21,404 nucleotides of DNA from Clostridia bacterium (GTDB taxonomy: Bacteria > Bacillota > Clostridia > Oscillospirales > Acutalibacteraceae). The notes beneath the pieces are model-generated. The model saw only the letters and a list, made by a program, of their open reading frames with translations. It was not told where the DNA came from and searched no databases. A program made the position numbers and the translations under genes. Positions within the stretch are counted from its first letter, which is position 1. Every line of letters starts with the position of its first letter. This document shows, in pieces, positions 13,022-21,310 of the stretch. The DNA lies in contig CAADUC010000030.1 of the NCBI GenBank assembly GCA_900752115.1, positions 1 through 21,404 of the forward strand, written 5' to 3'.

Positions 13022-14332
13022 TTATGCTTTTTGAAAGAGGGAAATAAAGAAGCCGTCCGTCCCGTGAACAGGCGGAAACAGTGTCAACTGGTTCTCCGGC
13101 TCCTCCACGGCGTGAGGAAGCTTCGCCCGAAGGGCAAGCGGCAAGGGAGAAAAATCAGCATGATTTTTCAGAAAACGCTCCGCTACCTCCCCGTTTTCCG
13201 CCGGATTGAGCGTACAAGTCGAATAAAGCAATGTTCCGCCGGATTTGACCAGCCTGGACGCCTCACAGAGAATACGGTACTGCAAATCCGGCAGACTGTC
13301 AAGTGCGGATTTCTCCTTGTATCGAATTTCAGGCTTCCGGCGAACAATTCCAAGACCGGAGCAAGGAGCGTCACAAAGCACTCGGTCGGCAGGTGCAAGC
13401 GGTTCTTTGGGCGCCTCCGCGTCCCGAAGAGCTGCCTTCACGATGGTGAGTCCCAACCGTTCGGCCCCTGCGGCAATCAGGCGAACCTTTCCTTTGTATT
13501 TATCAAAAGCAAGCAGTTCTCCTGAGTTTTGCATTTCCTCTGCAATGGTAAAAGCCTTTCCGCCCGGAGCAGAACAAACATCAATCACCCGTTCCCCTGC
13601 CGTCGCTCCAAGGGCACTGGCAGCCAGCTGTGAAGACAGATCCTGCACATGAAAGAGCCCGTCCTGAAAGGTCCGCAAAGAAGAAAGAGAACCCGGCTTT
13701 TCCAAAATCAACGCGCCCGGCGATAATTCGGCGGCACGGGAAGCGACTCCTTCTTCCCGCAGCAGTTCCATGAGGGAATCGCGGTTTGTTCGGTACGTAT
13801 TCACCCGGATATATACAGGGGCAGGCTCGGACAGGCTTTCCAAAAGAGAGTCTGTCAGCTTTTTCCCATAGGATGTGCGCCAAAGGTCAATCAGCCATTC
13901 CGGACAGGAATACCGTATGCTGTCATTCGGCCAGGAAAGAGATTCCCGACCACGCAGAAGACTGCGAAGCACACCATTTACAAAACCGGAAGCCCGCGCC
14001 TCTCCCTGACGTTTGGCAAGCTCCACACTCTCGTTGACCGCCGCCGAATCCGGAACGCGATCCAGGAAGAGGATCTGGTAAGCGCCCAGCCGAAGTATTT
14101 CCAGAACCTTTGGAGAGAGCGCCGACAGGCGTAATTTTGAAAAGTGGGAAACCGCGTAATCAAGCGTTAGCCGGCGCTCCAACACACCGTAAAACAATGT
14201 GGACGCAAATGAGGCGTCGCGGCCGGTAAGGGAAAACCGACGGATCGTCTTGTCAAGGACAAGATTGGAATAGCCTTCATTCACATCCACCTGCAGAAGC
14301 GCCTCGAGCGCCGCTGTTCTTGCCTGATCCAT
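13022..14332 (-). CDS. rsmB: RsmB, 16S rRNA (cytosine-967-C5) methyltransferase
   Basis: A 436-residue protein with an N-terminal NusB-like RNA-binding domain (about 1-130) and a C-terminal Rossmann methyltransferase domain. Motifs include DVCSAPGGKA (251-260) for SAM, DAPCSG (321-326) with Cys324, and the second catalytic cysteine Cys373 in LLYSTCTLNP. These two cysteines are the release and nucleophile residues of the Nop2/Sun family. The longest frame begins at a TTG 12 codons earlier; I prefer the ATG at 14332-14330 because it lies one base after the stop of the upstream peptidase gene and begins the conserved MDQARTAALEALL segment. The gene order rsmB, rlmN, prpC is conserved with B. subtilis. 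Confidence 0.94.
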   Translation of the reverse strand: MDQARTAALEALLQVDVNEGYSNLVLDKTIRRFSLTGRDASFASTLFYGVLERRLTLDYAVSHFSKLRLSALSPKVLEILRLGAYQILFLDRVPDSAAVNESVELAKRQGEARASGFVNGVLRSLLRGRESLSWPNDSIRYSCPEWLIDLWRTSYGKKLTDSLLESLSEPAPVYIRVNTYRTNRDSLMELLREEGVASRAAELSPGALILEKPGSLSSLRTFQDGLFHVQDLSSQLAASALGATAGERVIDVCSAPGGKAFTIAEEMQNSGELLAFDKYKGKVRLIAAGAERLGLTIVKAALRDAEAPKEPLAPADRVLCDAPCSGLGIVRRKPEIRYKEKSALDSLPDLQYRILCEASRLVKSGGTLLYSTCTLNPAENGEVAERFLKNHADFSPLPLALRAKLPHAVEEPENQLTLFPPVHGTDGFFISLFQKA

Positions 14333-14333
14333 C

Positions 14334-15038
14334 TCAATCACGTCCTCTGCGGTTTCCTGCGATCGCAAGCAGACGGAGCAGCGTCATCAATGAGGTGAAT
14401 GTCGCCGCTACATACGTCATGGCCGCCGCCCGCAGAACTTTCTCTGCATCCTGCAGCTCGTTGGGGTACAGAATACCGGCCTGATCCAGAGCCCGAAGCG
14501 CTCTCGAGCTCGCGTTGAATTCCACCGGAAGCGTCACAAGCTGAAACAGAACCATCAGGCTGTACAGTGCAATTCCAATCAGCACGACAAAATCATACTG
14601 AACCGGAAGCAGCAGGCCAATCAGAATCAGCGGCATGGAAAGCCGGGAACCAAAATTGGTAATCGGCACAAGAAAGCTCCGGATTTTGTTCGGCAGATAT
14701 CCCACAGAATGCTGAATCGCATGTCCGGCTTCGTGCGCCGCCACACCTACTGCCGCAATACTTGCCACATTATAGACCGGAGCGGAAAGGCTAATGATCT
14801 GCGTACGCGGATCGAAATGATCTGTTAGACTTCCCGAAATAGCGCGAACGCTTACTCCGCTCACGGAACCATACCGCAAAACAGCCTCTGCTGCGTCTCT
14901 TCCCGTCATCCCGCGGGCAGAGGATACATGCGAATATTTTTGAAACGTTGATTTTACCCGAACCTGCGCGATCAAGGAAATGATCAGCGCCGGCAGCATA
15001 TAGACGAAATACGTATAATCAAAATAGTAAAATCCCAT
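14334..15038 (-). CDS. YugP-type membrane zinc metallopeptidase
   Basis: A 234-residue membrane protein of the Zn_peptidase_2 family (B. subtilis YugP). It has an N-terminal transmembrane helix (about 10-26), the zinc motif HEAGH at 102-106, two or three further hydrophobic segments (about 128-165 and 200-230) and the family segment VEFNASSRAL at about 172-181, whose Glu is a likely third ligand. Its substrate is unknown in the family as far as I can recall; membrane protein quality control is a common guess. It sits between fmt and rsmB, a place it does not occupy in the B. subtilis version of this operon, so it was inserted here in this lineage. It overlaps neither neighbour, and its stop is one base from the rsmB start. 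Confidence 0.9.
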   Translation of the reverse strand: MGFYYFDYTYFVYMLPALIISLIAQVRVKSTFQKYSHVSSARGMTGRDAAEAVLRYGSVSGVSVRAISGSLTDHFDPRTQIISLSAPVYNVASIAAVGVAAHEAGHAIQHSVGYLPNKIRSFLVPITNFGSRLSMPLILIGLLLPVQYDFVVLIGIALYSLMVLFQLVTLPVEFNASSRALRALDQAGILYPNELQDAEKVLRAAAMTYVAATFTSLMTLLRLLAIAGNRRGRD

Positions 15039-15066
15039 AACCGAAGCTCTCCTTCTGTGTCACGGT

Positions 15067-15996
15067 TCAGTTTTCTCCCATCCGTTCTCCTGCATGCAGC
15101 GCATGACCGCGCAGAAAATCGCTCCCGTTCATACGTTTGCCCCCCTGGTACTGCAGCTCTTCCAGACAAACGGTTCCGTCTCCGCAGGCAACGAGGAAGG
15201 CTCCGTTTTCCATCCGGGCAGAGCCGGGGGCCTCAGCTGTACCTTCCCGTATAGAAACCCGGAATACCTTCATCTGTTTCCCACGAAACGTAGTCTGCGC
15301 GACCGGCCACGGATTCATACCGCGCACGAGATTTTTGATTTCATGGGCAGAACGTGTCCAATCAATCCTCGCCATCTCTTTGGAAAGCTGAGAAGCATAC
15401 GTTCCACCATCTTCCGGTTGAGGCGTACGCGGGGCCGATCCGTCTTCGATAGCCTGAATCGTCCGCAGAAGCAGCTTTGCTCCCATCCCGGCCAGACGGT
15501 CAAAGAGCTCTCCGGCTGTCTCATCAGGACCAACGGGCGTTTCCTCCCGGTAAATCATATCCCCGGTATCAAGCCCTTCAGCCATATACATGGTCGTAAC
15601 GCCGGAGACTCGATCTCCGTTGAGCACAGCCCACTGGATCGGTGCAGCTCCCCGATATTTCGGGAGCAGCGAACCGTGCACATTGACGCAGCCAAAGCGC
15701 GGAAGTTCGAGAACATTCTTCGGAAGCAGCTTGCCGTAAGCCACCACAACAATAAGCTCCGGGGCATAGGACTGAAGAGAAGAAAACGCTTCCTCCGTCC
15801 GCAGCGTAGGCGGCTGCTCAACCGGAATTCCATGCTCAAGCGCAAGCTCCTTAACGGGAGGCGGCGTCAGCACATAACCACGCCCTTTGGGTTTGTCCGG
15901 CTGTGTATATACCGCACAGATCTCATGGCCGGCGTCAATCAGCGCCTGCAGGCTCGGCACGGCAAAGTCAGGGGTTCCCATAAATACAATTCGCAT
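15067..15996 (-). CDS. fmt: Methionyl-tRNA formyltransferase
   Basis: A 309-residue enzyme that formylates Met-tRNAfMet using 10-formyltetrahydrofolate. The N-terminal domain begins MRIVFMGTPDFAVPSL, and the formyl-transfer motif VNVHGSLLPKYRGAAPIQW includes the Asn-His pair, with Asp in GLDTGDM completing the active site. The C-terminal OB-like tRNA-binding domain covers about 205-305. The start codon shares one base with the def stop (TAATG), so def and fmt are translationally coupled, as is common. Length is normal for the family. Confidence 0.96.
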   Translation of the reverse strand: MRIVFMGTPDFAVPSLQALIDAGHEICAVYTQPDKPKGRGYVLTPPPVKELALEHGIPVEQPPTLRTEEAFSSLQSYAPELIVVVAYGKLLPKNVLELPRFGCVNVHGSLLPKYRGAAPIQWAVLNGDRVSGVTTMYMAEGLDTGDMIYREETPVGPDETAGELFDRLAGMGAKLLLRTIQAIEDGSAPRTPQPEDGGTYASQLSKEMARIDWTRSAHEIKNLVRGMNPWPVAQTTFRGKQMKVFRVSIREGTAEAPGSARMENGAFLVACGDGTVCLEELQYQGGKRMNGSDFLRGHALHAGERMGEN

Positions 15997-16469
15997 TATT
16001 TCATATTCTCCAGTTCTTCCTGGCTCAGCATCCGAATGGTGTGGGCCTTAAAGTTAATGCCGTCCAGATGGTCAATCTCATGACAGCAGGCGTCCGCGCG
16101 GAACCCTTCGCTCGCCAGTTCAAAAAACTTGCCGCTGCGGTCCTGAGCGCGCACCAGAACACGATACGGGCGCTTGGTGATGCCATACTCGCCGGGGAAA
16201 GACAAACAGCCCTCCACGCACTCCTGTTCTCCGCTCTGTTCCACGATAACAGGGTTGACCATCTCAATTACACCTTCTCCGACGTCCACCACTGCAATGC
16301 GGCGCAGGATACCCACCTGAGGAGCCGCCAGCCCCACACCGTCGGCCTGATGCATGGTTTCTGCCATATCCTCCAGAAGAGCAGCCAGCTTGGCGTCGAA
16401 TTTTTCTACCGGTCGGCAAACCTTTGTCAGGATTTCGTCGCCATTTTTTACAATATTACGAATTGCCAT
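15996..16469 (-). CDS. def: Peptide deformylase
   Basis: A 157-residue metalloenzyme that removes the formyl group from new proteins. The three family motifs are complete: GVGLAAPQ (44-51), EGCLS (86-90) with metal ligand Cys88, and HEIDH (130-134). The EGCLS form with a short C-terminus is typical of type 1 enzymes. A longer frame would add 51 residues rich in Cys and Phe, but these come from the other-frame reading of the priA end. I chose the ATG at 16469, where MAIRNIVKNGDEIL matches the family start; GGGGAT lies about six bases upstream. The gap to priA is 32 bases. Confidence 0.95.
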   Translation of the reverse strand: MAIRNIVKNGDEILTKVCRPVEKFDAKLAALLEDMAETMHQADGVGLAAPQVGILRRIAVVDVGEGVIEMVNPVIVEQSGEQECVEGCLSFPGEYGITKRPYRVLVRAQDRSGKFFELASEGFRADACCHEIDHLDGINFKAHTIRMLSQEELENMK

Positions 16470-16501
16470 GATGATCCCCACTTTCTCTTTCACAGTTAAT
16501 A

Positions 16502-18940
16502 TTATAGAACAGAATCCGGATTCATATCCACAAAAACAGAAACACCGGAAAAACGGCGTTCCTGCGGAAAAGCAATCAGAAGACGGGAAAAAAGCTCCCT
16601 CAACTCCTTGCTGTTTCTGCATTTGATCAATATTTTATAACGATATTTCCCATTGACCTTGACAACCGCCGCCGGCGTAGGCTTGAGCACGCGCAGCGGA
16701 AGCGAGGCGTACTCGCTCCCGGCAAGCTTCTGTAAAAGCGCCAGGAAAGAAATGCTAGCCTGACGAACCTTTTCCTCCTGGGAACCGGTAAAGCCAATCA
16801 TACACAAATCCACGAAAGGCGGATACAGCATTGCCTGCCGCAGGGCGATTTCCTCACGATAAAAGGACAAATAATCCTGAGAAGCAGCCAGCCGGAACAC
16901 TCCGTTTTCCGGTGTATACGTCTGAATCATTGCTTTCCCCGTATATCGCCCCCGACCGGAACGGCCGACGACCTGGGTTAGTAAGCTGAATGCACGCTCA
17001 TAACTTCGGAAATCATCGCTGTACAGCTCCTGATCAGCAGAAAGAACCGCGGCAAGCGTAACGTTTTCAAAATCCAACCCCTTAGCCACCATCTGCGTTC
17101 CCACAATCAAATCATATTCTCCGGCAGCAAATCGGGACAGTTTTTCTTCATAAGCAAACCGGGACATGGCGGCATCCGCATCCAGACGAAGGGCCCTTGC
17201 CTGCGGGAAAAGAGCGGCAAGCTGCTCCTCTGCTCTCTGCGTTCCTGAACCGGAGCTGTACAGCCGCTGTTCATGGCAGTGCGGACATTCCTGCGGCATT
17301 GGCTCGGAGTATCCGCAGTAATGGCAGATAAGCCGTCCGTTATCGGCATGGAAGGTAAGAGAAATGCTGCAGTTTGGACAAGAAACCGGTTCTCCGCAGG
17401 CCCGGCAGCTGATAAAGGTATGATACCCACGCCGGTTCAGAAGAAGAATCGCCTGCTGCTTTCTATCCAGATTTTCGCGGAGCGCCTGACACAAGCGCCG
17501 GCTCAAAACAGAAGAATTTCCTTCCTCCAGTTCCCGATTCATATCAATAATTTCCACCTCGGGCAGAGAAGCCTTTCCGAATCGGGACGGAAGCGTAGTA
17601 AGCAGATATCTTCCCTTTTCCGCCGCGTAATAGCTTTCCACAGACGGAGTGGCGGACGAAAGCAGCAGAAGTGCACTGTGCTGCGCACAGCGGAACTTTG
17701 CCACCTCTCTTGCATGATAACGCGGCGAAGATTCAGACTTATAGGTATATTCCTGTTCCTCGTCCATGACAATCAAGCCGATATTTGCCAATGGAGCAAA
17801 GACAGCGGAACGCGTTCCCACCGCAATATGGGCCTCGCCGCTGCGGACGCGCTTCCATTCATCCAGCCGCTCTGCAAGCGTCAGTCCGCTGTGAAACACT
17901 GCGACATCACTTCCATACCGGCTGTGAAAATGCGCTACCGTCTGCGGGGTCAGCGAGATTTCTGGCACCATGACAATCACATCACGGCCATCTTTCCGGA
18001 CCTCCTCTGCAAGACGCATAAAAACAGATGTTTTTCCGCTTCCTGTCACTCCGTGAAGAAGTGAAGCGGACGGTTTCCCCTGCCGGTATCTTGCCAAAAG
18101 CTCCTGGAACGCGTTCTCCTGCTCCGGGGAAAGCGAAACAGCTTCATATGACGAGAGCCCACAGCCATCAGCGTAAGGATTTCTAAATACCTCCCGATCG
18201 TAAAACTCGACCAATTTTTTGCGTTCCAGAGCCTGCACCACCGCCGCGGTTACACCTGTATAATAGCACAACTCTTTTAGAGAAACCTGTTTGTTTTCCT
18301 CCAAAACCGAAAGAACCGTACGCTGCTTTGGAGTGAGCTTCTGCGGCAGCTCTGTACCTGTCAGACGGACCATTTTTTGCGTAGCGTCTCCCACCTGACG
18401 AAGCGGGACCTCTGTGCGCTCAATCAGCCCTTTCTCCTCCATCCCTTCCAGAAAATGAGGCGCTTCGGAGAGCCACGGCAGCTTTCTGACGAGCTGTTCC
18501 GCAAGCACGGGCTCCGCTGCACTGCGGAGAAGTTTGAGCACTTGTTCTTCCTGAGCAATGGAAGAACCATTTCGATCCGGCGCACACCGGTAACCGGTAC
18601 GAAGACGAAACTGAATACCGGCAGGCAAAAGCAGTTTGGCCGCTTCAAAAAGCGTGCAGAAATACCGCTGCTTCAACCAGAAAACAAGTCGAATCCCCTC
18701 ATCTGAAAGCAGCGGTGCCTGATCAAGCACCGCTGCAAGAGGTTTAAGCTCTTTGGTTTCTTCCTCATCCACCAAGCCGAGAATCAGGCCGAGACGCTTC
18801 GTGTTGGACGTTCCGAAAGGAACCATTACACGGCACCCGGGAACTGCACGTTCCGTCAACAGATCAGGAATGCGGTAGTCGAATTCCCGATCAAAATGGT
18901 AGGCCGTTTTCTCAACGGCAACTCTGGCGGCTTTTCTCAT
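16502..18940 (-). CDS. priA: PriA, primosomal replication restart helicase
   Basis: An 812-residue superfamily 2 DNA helicase. The N-terminal 3'-DNA-binding domain (about 1-100) is followed by a winged-helix region, then the helicase core with Walker A GVTGSGKT (297-304) and Walker B DEEQ (393-396), where B. subtilis has DEEH. The zinc-binding insertion has eight cysteines in four CxxC-type pairs (CRACG, CPNC, CHYCG, CPHC; about 510-555). Motifs V and VI (GTQMVAKGLDFENV and QVVGRSGRG) follow. PriA reloads the replisome at stalled forks. The start lies nine bases after the rpoZ stop; in B. subtilis coaBC separates these two genes and is missing here. Confidence 0.96.
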   Translation of the reverse strand: MRKAARVAVEKTAYHFDREFDYRIPDLLTERAVPGCRVMVPFGTSNTKRLGLILGLVDEEETKELKPLAAVLDQAPLLSDEGIRLVFWLKQRYFCTLFEAAKLLLPAGIQFRLRTGYRCAPDRNGSSIAQEEQVLKLLRSAAEPVLAEQLVRKLPWLSEAPHFLEGMEEKGLIERTEVPLRQVGDATQKMVRLTGTELPQKLTPKQRTVLSVLEENKQVSLKELCYYTGVTAAVVQALERKKLVEFYDREVFRNPYADGCGLSSYEAVSLSPEQENAFQELLARYRQGKPSASLLHGVTGSGKTSVFMRLAEEVRKDGRDVIVMVPEISLTPQTVAHFHSRYGSDVAVFHSGLTLAERLDEWKRVRSGEAHIAVGTRSAVFAPLANIGLIVMDEEQEYTYKSESSPRYHAREVAKFRCAQHSALLLLSSATPSVESYYAAEKGRYLLTTLPSRFGKASLPEVEIIDMNRELEEGNSSVLSRRLCQALRENLDRKQQAILLLNRRGYHTFISCRACGEPVSCPNCSISLTFHADNGRLICHYCGYSEPMPQECPHCHEQRLYSSGSGTQRAEEQLAALFPQARALRLDADAAMSRFAYEEKLSRFAAGEYDLIVGTQMVAKGLDFENVTLAAVLSADQELYSDDFRSYERAFSLLTQVVGRSGRGRYTGKAMIQTYTPENGVFRLAASQDYLSFYREEIALRQAMLYPPFVDLCMIGFTGSQEEKVRQASISFLALLQKLAGSEYASLPLRVLKPTPAAVVKVNGKYRYKILIKCRNSKELRELFSRLLIAFPQERRFSGVSVFVDMNPDSVL

Positions 18941-18949
18941 AGCCGCCTC

Positions 18950-19237
18950 TTACTCCTGCGATTCCTCTCCGGACTCCGGCGCTTCGTCAGCGACGTCCTC
19001 CTGCGCCGGAAGCTCCTCCTCAACAGGCTCATCAAGATTCTCGACAGGGCATTCAACAATCCGGTATTTTTTGTCCATAAAATCATGGACTGCCAGATCC
19101 ACCGGCTTTTCTACCAGAATCTGCCCGTTTTTCTCGGCTTCTTCCACAATCTGGCGGGCACGCTTCGCAACGCCCACGACCAAGGAATATCTGCTCTGCT
19201 TCGGATCGATAATCAAATCAGCAGAAGGCTTCAGCAT
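18950..19237 (-). CDS. rpoZ: RNA polymerase omega subunit
   Basis: A 95-residue protein beginning MLKPSADLIIDPKQSRYSLV, with the omega-subunit core VGVAKRARQI and a downstream KPVDLAV segment. Omega stabilises assembly of the beta-prime subunit in RNA polymerase. The C-terminal 35 residues are very acidic (rich in Glu, Asp and Pro), an extension seen in several Firmicutes omegas. The frame is open for another 103 codons upstream, but that part overlaps gmk in another phase. The ATG at 19237 is four bases past the gmk stop, and a GTGAG in the junction is only a weak ribosome binding site, suggesting coupling to gmk translation. Confidence 0.9.
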   Translation of the reverse strand: MLKPSADLIIDPKQSRYSLVVGVAKRARQIVEEAEKNGQILVEKPVDLAVHDFMDKKYRIVECPVENLDEPVEEELPAQEDVADEAPESGEESQE

Positions 19238-19241
19238 AATC

Positions 19242-19844
19242 TCACAGCATCCTCTCAATAAAATCTTTATTTCTTGCAGATTTCTGCTTTTCAGCGCGCA
19301 GGATCCCTGCCATCTGATCGACGGCGGGCTCCAGATCGTCGTTGACAATGATGTAATCGTAATGTATCGCCTGAGCAATCTCCGATTTTGCAGCGGCAAG
19401 GCGCTTGCAGATAGCTTCCTCGCTCTCTGTGCCGCGGCGGCGCAGACGGCTCTCGAGTACCTCCAGAGAAGGAGGCAGCACAAAAATACTGACGCAGTCC
19501 GGACGCTTTCTTTTAATCTGAGAGCCACCCTGAACGTCAATCTCAAGGATCACATCGCAGCCTTCCGCCTGCCATTTTTCAATCGGCTCACTCGGCGTAC
19601 CATAACAGTTGCCGCAGTATTCAGCGTGCTCAAGCATCTTATCCTGCTCGACAAGTCCGTCAAACTGGGCGCGGGAGAGGAAAAAGTAATCTTTTCCGTC
19701 TACCTCTCCCTCACGCGGGCTGCGTGTTGTTGCGGAAACCGAAAGACGAATTCCGGGTTCCTTTTCCATCAATCTTTTCAAAACCGTATCCTTGCCGGCC
19801 CCGGACGGACCGGAGAGCACAACAAGAAGTCCCTCAGCGCTCAT
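19242..19844 (-). CDS. gmk: Guanylate kinase
   Basis: A 200-residue nucleotide kinase that converts GMP to GDP with ATP. The P-loop GPSGAGKDT is at 12-20. The GMP-binding segment [19 protein letters not shown] follows at about 35-53, and [10 protein letters not shown] (about 98-107) and the lid RLRRRGTE (about 133-140) are in place. The length is normal. Its start overlaps the remA stop by 11 bases. The order remA, gmk, rpoZ is conserved across Firmicutes and, through GTP and ppGpp levels, links purine supply to RNA polymerase. Confidence 0.96.
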   Translation of the reverse strand: MSAEGLLVVLSGPSGAGKDTVLKRLMEKEPGIRLSVSATTRSPREGEVDGKDYFFLSRAQFDGLVEQDKMLEHAEYCGNCYGTPSEPIEKWQAEGCDVILEIDVQGGSQIKRKRPDCVSIFVLPPSLEVLESRLRRRGTESEEAICKRLAAAKSEIAQAIHYDYIIVNDDLEPAVDQMAGILRAEKQKSARNKDFIERML

Positions 19845-20112
19845 CTTCTTCCAATTCCTCCTCAGTCAGGTCGTCGTCACGGTCATTCAGGCGGTTCGCT
19901 ACCGTCTCCGGCTGTACGGCGGATAAAATAACATGGTCGCTGTCCGTCACAATCACCGCACGCGTCCTGCGCCCATATGTTGCGTCGATCAGGGTTCCTC
20001 TTTCTTTTGCGTCCTGAATAATTCGTTTGATCGGCGCTGATTCCGGGCTGACAATCGCTACCAGCCGGTTTGCCGAAACCATGTTGCCAAACCCGATGTT
20101 GATCAGCTTCAT
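19834..20112 (-). CDS. remA: RemA-family DNA-binding regulator (DUF370)
   Basis: A 92-residue protein almost the same as B. subtilis RemA over its first 75 residues: the segments [37 protein letters not shown] and [16 protein letters not shown] are all present. RemA is a ring-forming DNA-binding activator of biofilm matrix genes in Bacillus; in Clostridia the targets are not well established. The C-terminal tail of about 18 residues is highly acidic. The ATG follows GAGGTGAA directly, a strong but closely spaced ribosome binding site. A possible weak attenuator lies in the 57-base gap to yicC. Confidence 0.93.
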   Translation of the reverse strand: MKLINIGFGNMVSANRLVAIVSPESAPIKRIIQDAKERGTLIDATYGRRTRAVIVTDSDHVILSAVQPETVANRLNDRDDDLTEEELEEDER

Positions 20113-20136
20113 TTCACCTCAACCCTTTCCCTTTTG

Positions 20137-20166
20137 AAAAACGCACGGCAGGATTGGCCGGACGCT
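20137..20166 (-). terminator. Weak intrinsic terminator or attenuator between yicC and remA
   Basis: On the minus strand AGCGTCCGGC (20166-20157) and GCCGTGCGTT (20149-20140) pair around a seven-base loop with one mismatch and two G-T pairs, then five T residues follow. The T-run is short and the stem imperfect, so partial readthrough to remA is expected. Confidence 0.35.
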
Positions 20167-20169
20167 CTC

Positions 20170-21048
20170 TTATTCAATATTCTGAATCTGCTCCCTGATT
20201 TTCTCAATTTCCGCCTTGATATCCACCACCATATAGGCAATGGCAGAATCAGAGGCCTTGGAGCCAATGGTGTTTGCCTCACGGTTCATTTCCTGTACAA
20301 TGAAGTCAAGCTTTCTGCCAACCGCTTCACCGCTTTCCAGCATATTCGAGAATTGTGTGAAGTGACTGCGCAGACGAACAGTTTCTTCCGCAACGGCCAC
20401 CTTGTCTGCAAAAATAGCGGCCTCCGTCAGAATACGCTGTTCGTCCAGCTTGACGTCGGCCAGCATTTCGTTAAGGCGGGCCTGCAGTTTTGCTCGATAT
20501 TCTTCCACAGTCTGAGGGGAACGTTCCTCGATCTTTGAAACAATGGAGAGGATGGTTTCTGCGCGCCGCAGAACATCCTCTTTCAGCCTTGCACCCTCCG
20601 TCTCCCGCATGGAAAGGAAGGAAGCCAGAGCTTGATCAAGAACCCCCCGGACAATCTCCCACACCTTCTCCTCATCCTCCGGAGAACGGTGTACTGTAAG
20701 GACGTCAGGATACCTCGAAAGTGCTGTAGCGGAAAGATCTTCCTTGACGCCATAGCGGCGGGCAAGTTCGTGCAGGGCAGCAACATACCCGGACGCCAGA
20801 TCATGGTTGACCTGCACTTGCACTTCCCCGTCTTCGAGCGTTTCATACGAAACGTAGACATCTACCTTACCGCGGGAAATCTTGGTTTGCAGATACGATT
20901 TGAGCTTTTCCTCCAAAAAACCGTAGCCGCGCGGCACACGAGAGGAAAATTCAAAATAGCGGTGATTGACTGATTTGATCTCCACAATAACGGCGTGAGA
21001 AGACGTAACCTGTTCACATCTTCCAAAGCCGGTCATGCTGCGTACCAT
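20170..21048 (-). CDS. YicC-family endoribonuclease
   Basis: A 292-residue protein of the YicC/YloC family. The N-terminal motif RSMTGFGR (3-10), the SVNHRYFEFSSRVPR segment (26-40) and the C-terminal DUF1732 block ending in SDSAIAYMVVDIKAEIEKIREQ are hallmarks. YicC is a ring-shaped endoribonuclease that takes part in small RNA turnover in E. coli; substrates in Clostridia are unknown. It is the first gene of the operon, as yloC is in B. subtilis. The start at 21048 gives the family N-terminus MVRSMTGFGR; the ribosome binding site is weak. A short out-of-phase ORF of eight codons starts 11 bases upstream and ends over Met5. Confidence 0.93.
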   Translation of the reverse strand: MVRSMTGFGRCEQVTSSHAVIVEIKSVNHRYFEFSSRVPRGYGFLEEKLKSYLQTKISRGKVDVYVSYETLEDGEVQVQVNHDLASGYVAALHELARRYGVKEDLSATALSRYPDVLTVHRSPEDEEKVWEIVRGVLDQALASFLSMRETEGARLKEDVLRRAETILSIVSKIEERSPQTVEEYRAKLQARLNEMLADVKLDEQRILTEAAIFADKVAVAEETVRLRSHFTQFSNMLESGEAVGRKLDFIVQEMNREANTIGSKASDSAIAYMVVDIKAEIEKIREQIQNIE

Positions 21049-21083
21049 GGCTGGACCATCTCAATTCTATACTGTATTTTGTC

Positions 21084-21121
21084 AAAAACATACCCCGGCA
21101 TGCCAAAGCATACTGCTTTGG
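21084..21121 (-). promoter_or_regulatory. Leader hairpin of the yicC operon, possible attenuator
   Basis: CCAAAGCA (minus 21121-21114) and TGCTTTGG (21110-21103) form a perfect eight-base-pair stem with a three-base loop. Downstream in the transcript come CCGGGG and a run of five T residues (21088-21084). An alternative pairing of the flanking CCCC and GGGG would bring the stem close to that T-run. It lies just after the inferred transcription start, so it may tune readthrough, or be a leader structure only. Confidence 0.45.
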
Positions 21122-21134
21122 GGCATTATTATTT

Positions 21135-21164
21135 ATAATAGCAGTTTTCTGCAGACCTTGTCAA
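21135..21164 (-). promoter_or_regulatory. Sigma-A promoter of the yicC-thiN operon
   Basis: On the minus strand a perfect TTGACA (21164-21159) and TATTAT (21140-21135) are separated by 18 bases. Transcription would start near 21128, about 80 bases before yicC. The further upstream stretch to about 21310 contains nothing I can identify. Between 21165 and 21310 no gene or terminator is evident. Confidence 0.75.
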
Positions 21165-21310
21165 CCTTCAATCCCTGATTTCAGGCACGCACGACTCACC
21201 TGCAAGCAGTCCGTACAGTCGGGAAAGACAAAAACATATACTTACACCATAATGTTCGATAAACAAACCTTTTCTCTCTTCGTGCTTCTTTTCCTATAAT
21301 CCACACAATA

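Noticed and set aside
15094..16083. 329-codon open frame on the plus strand antisense to fmt and def
   Set aside because: It is opposite the well-supported fmt gene, has Arg/His/Ser-rich composition and no recognisable family.
21241..21300. Plus-strand promoter ending in TATAAT at 21295-21300
   Set aside because: There is a good -10 box, but the -35 position at 17 bases reads TTCTCT, and no plus-strand gene follows within the window.
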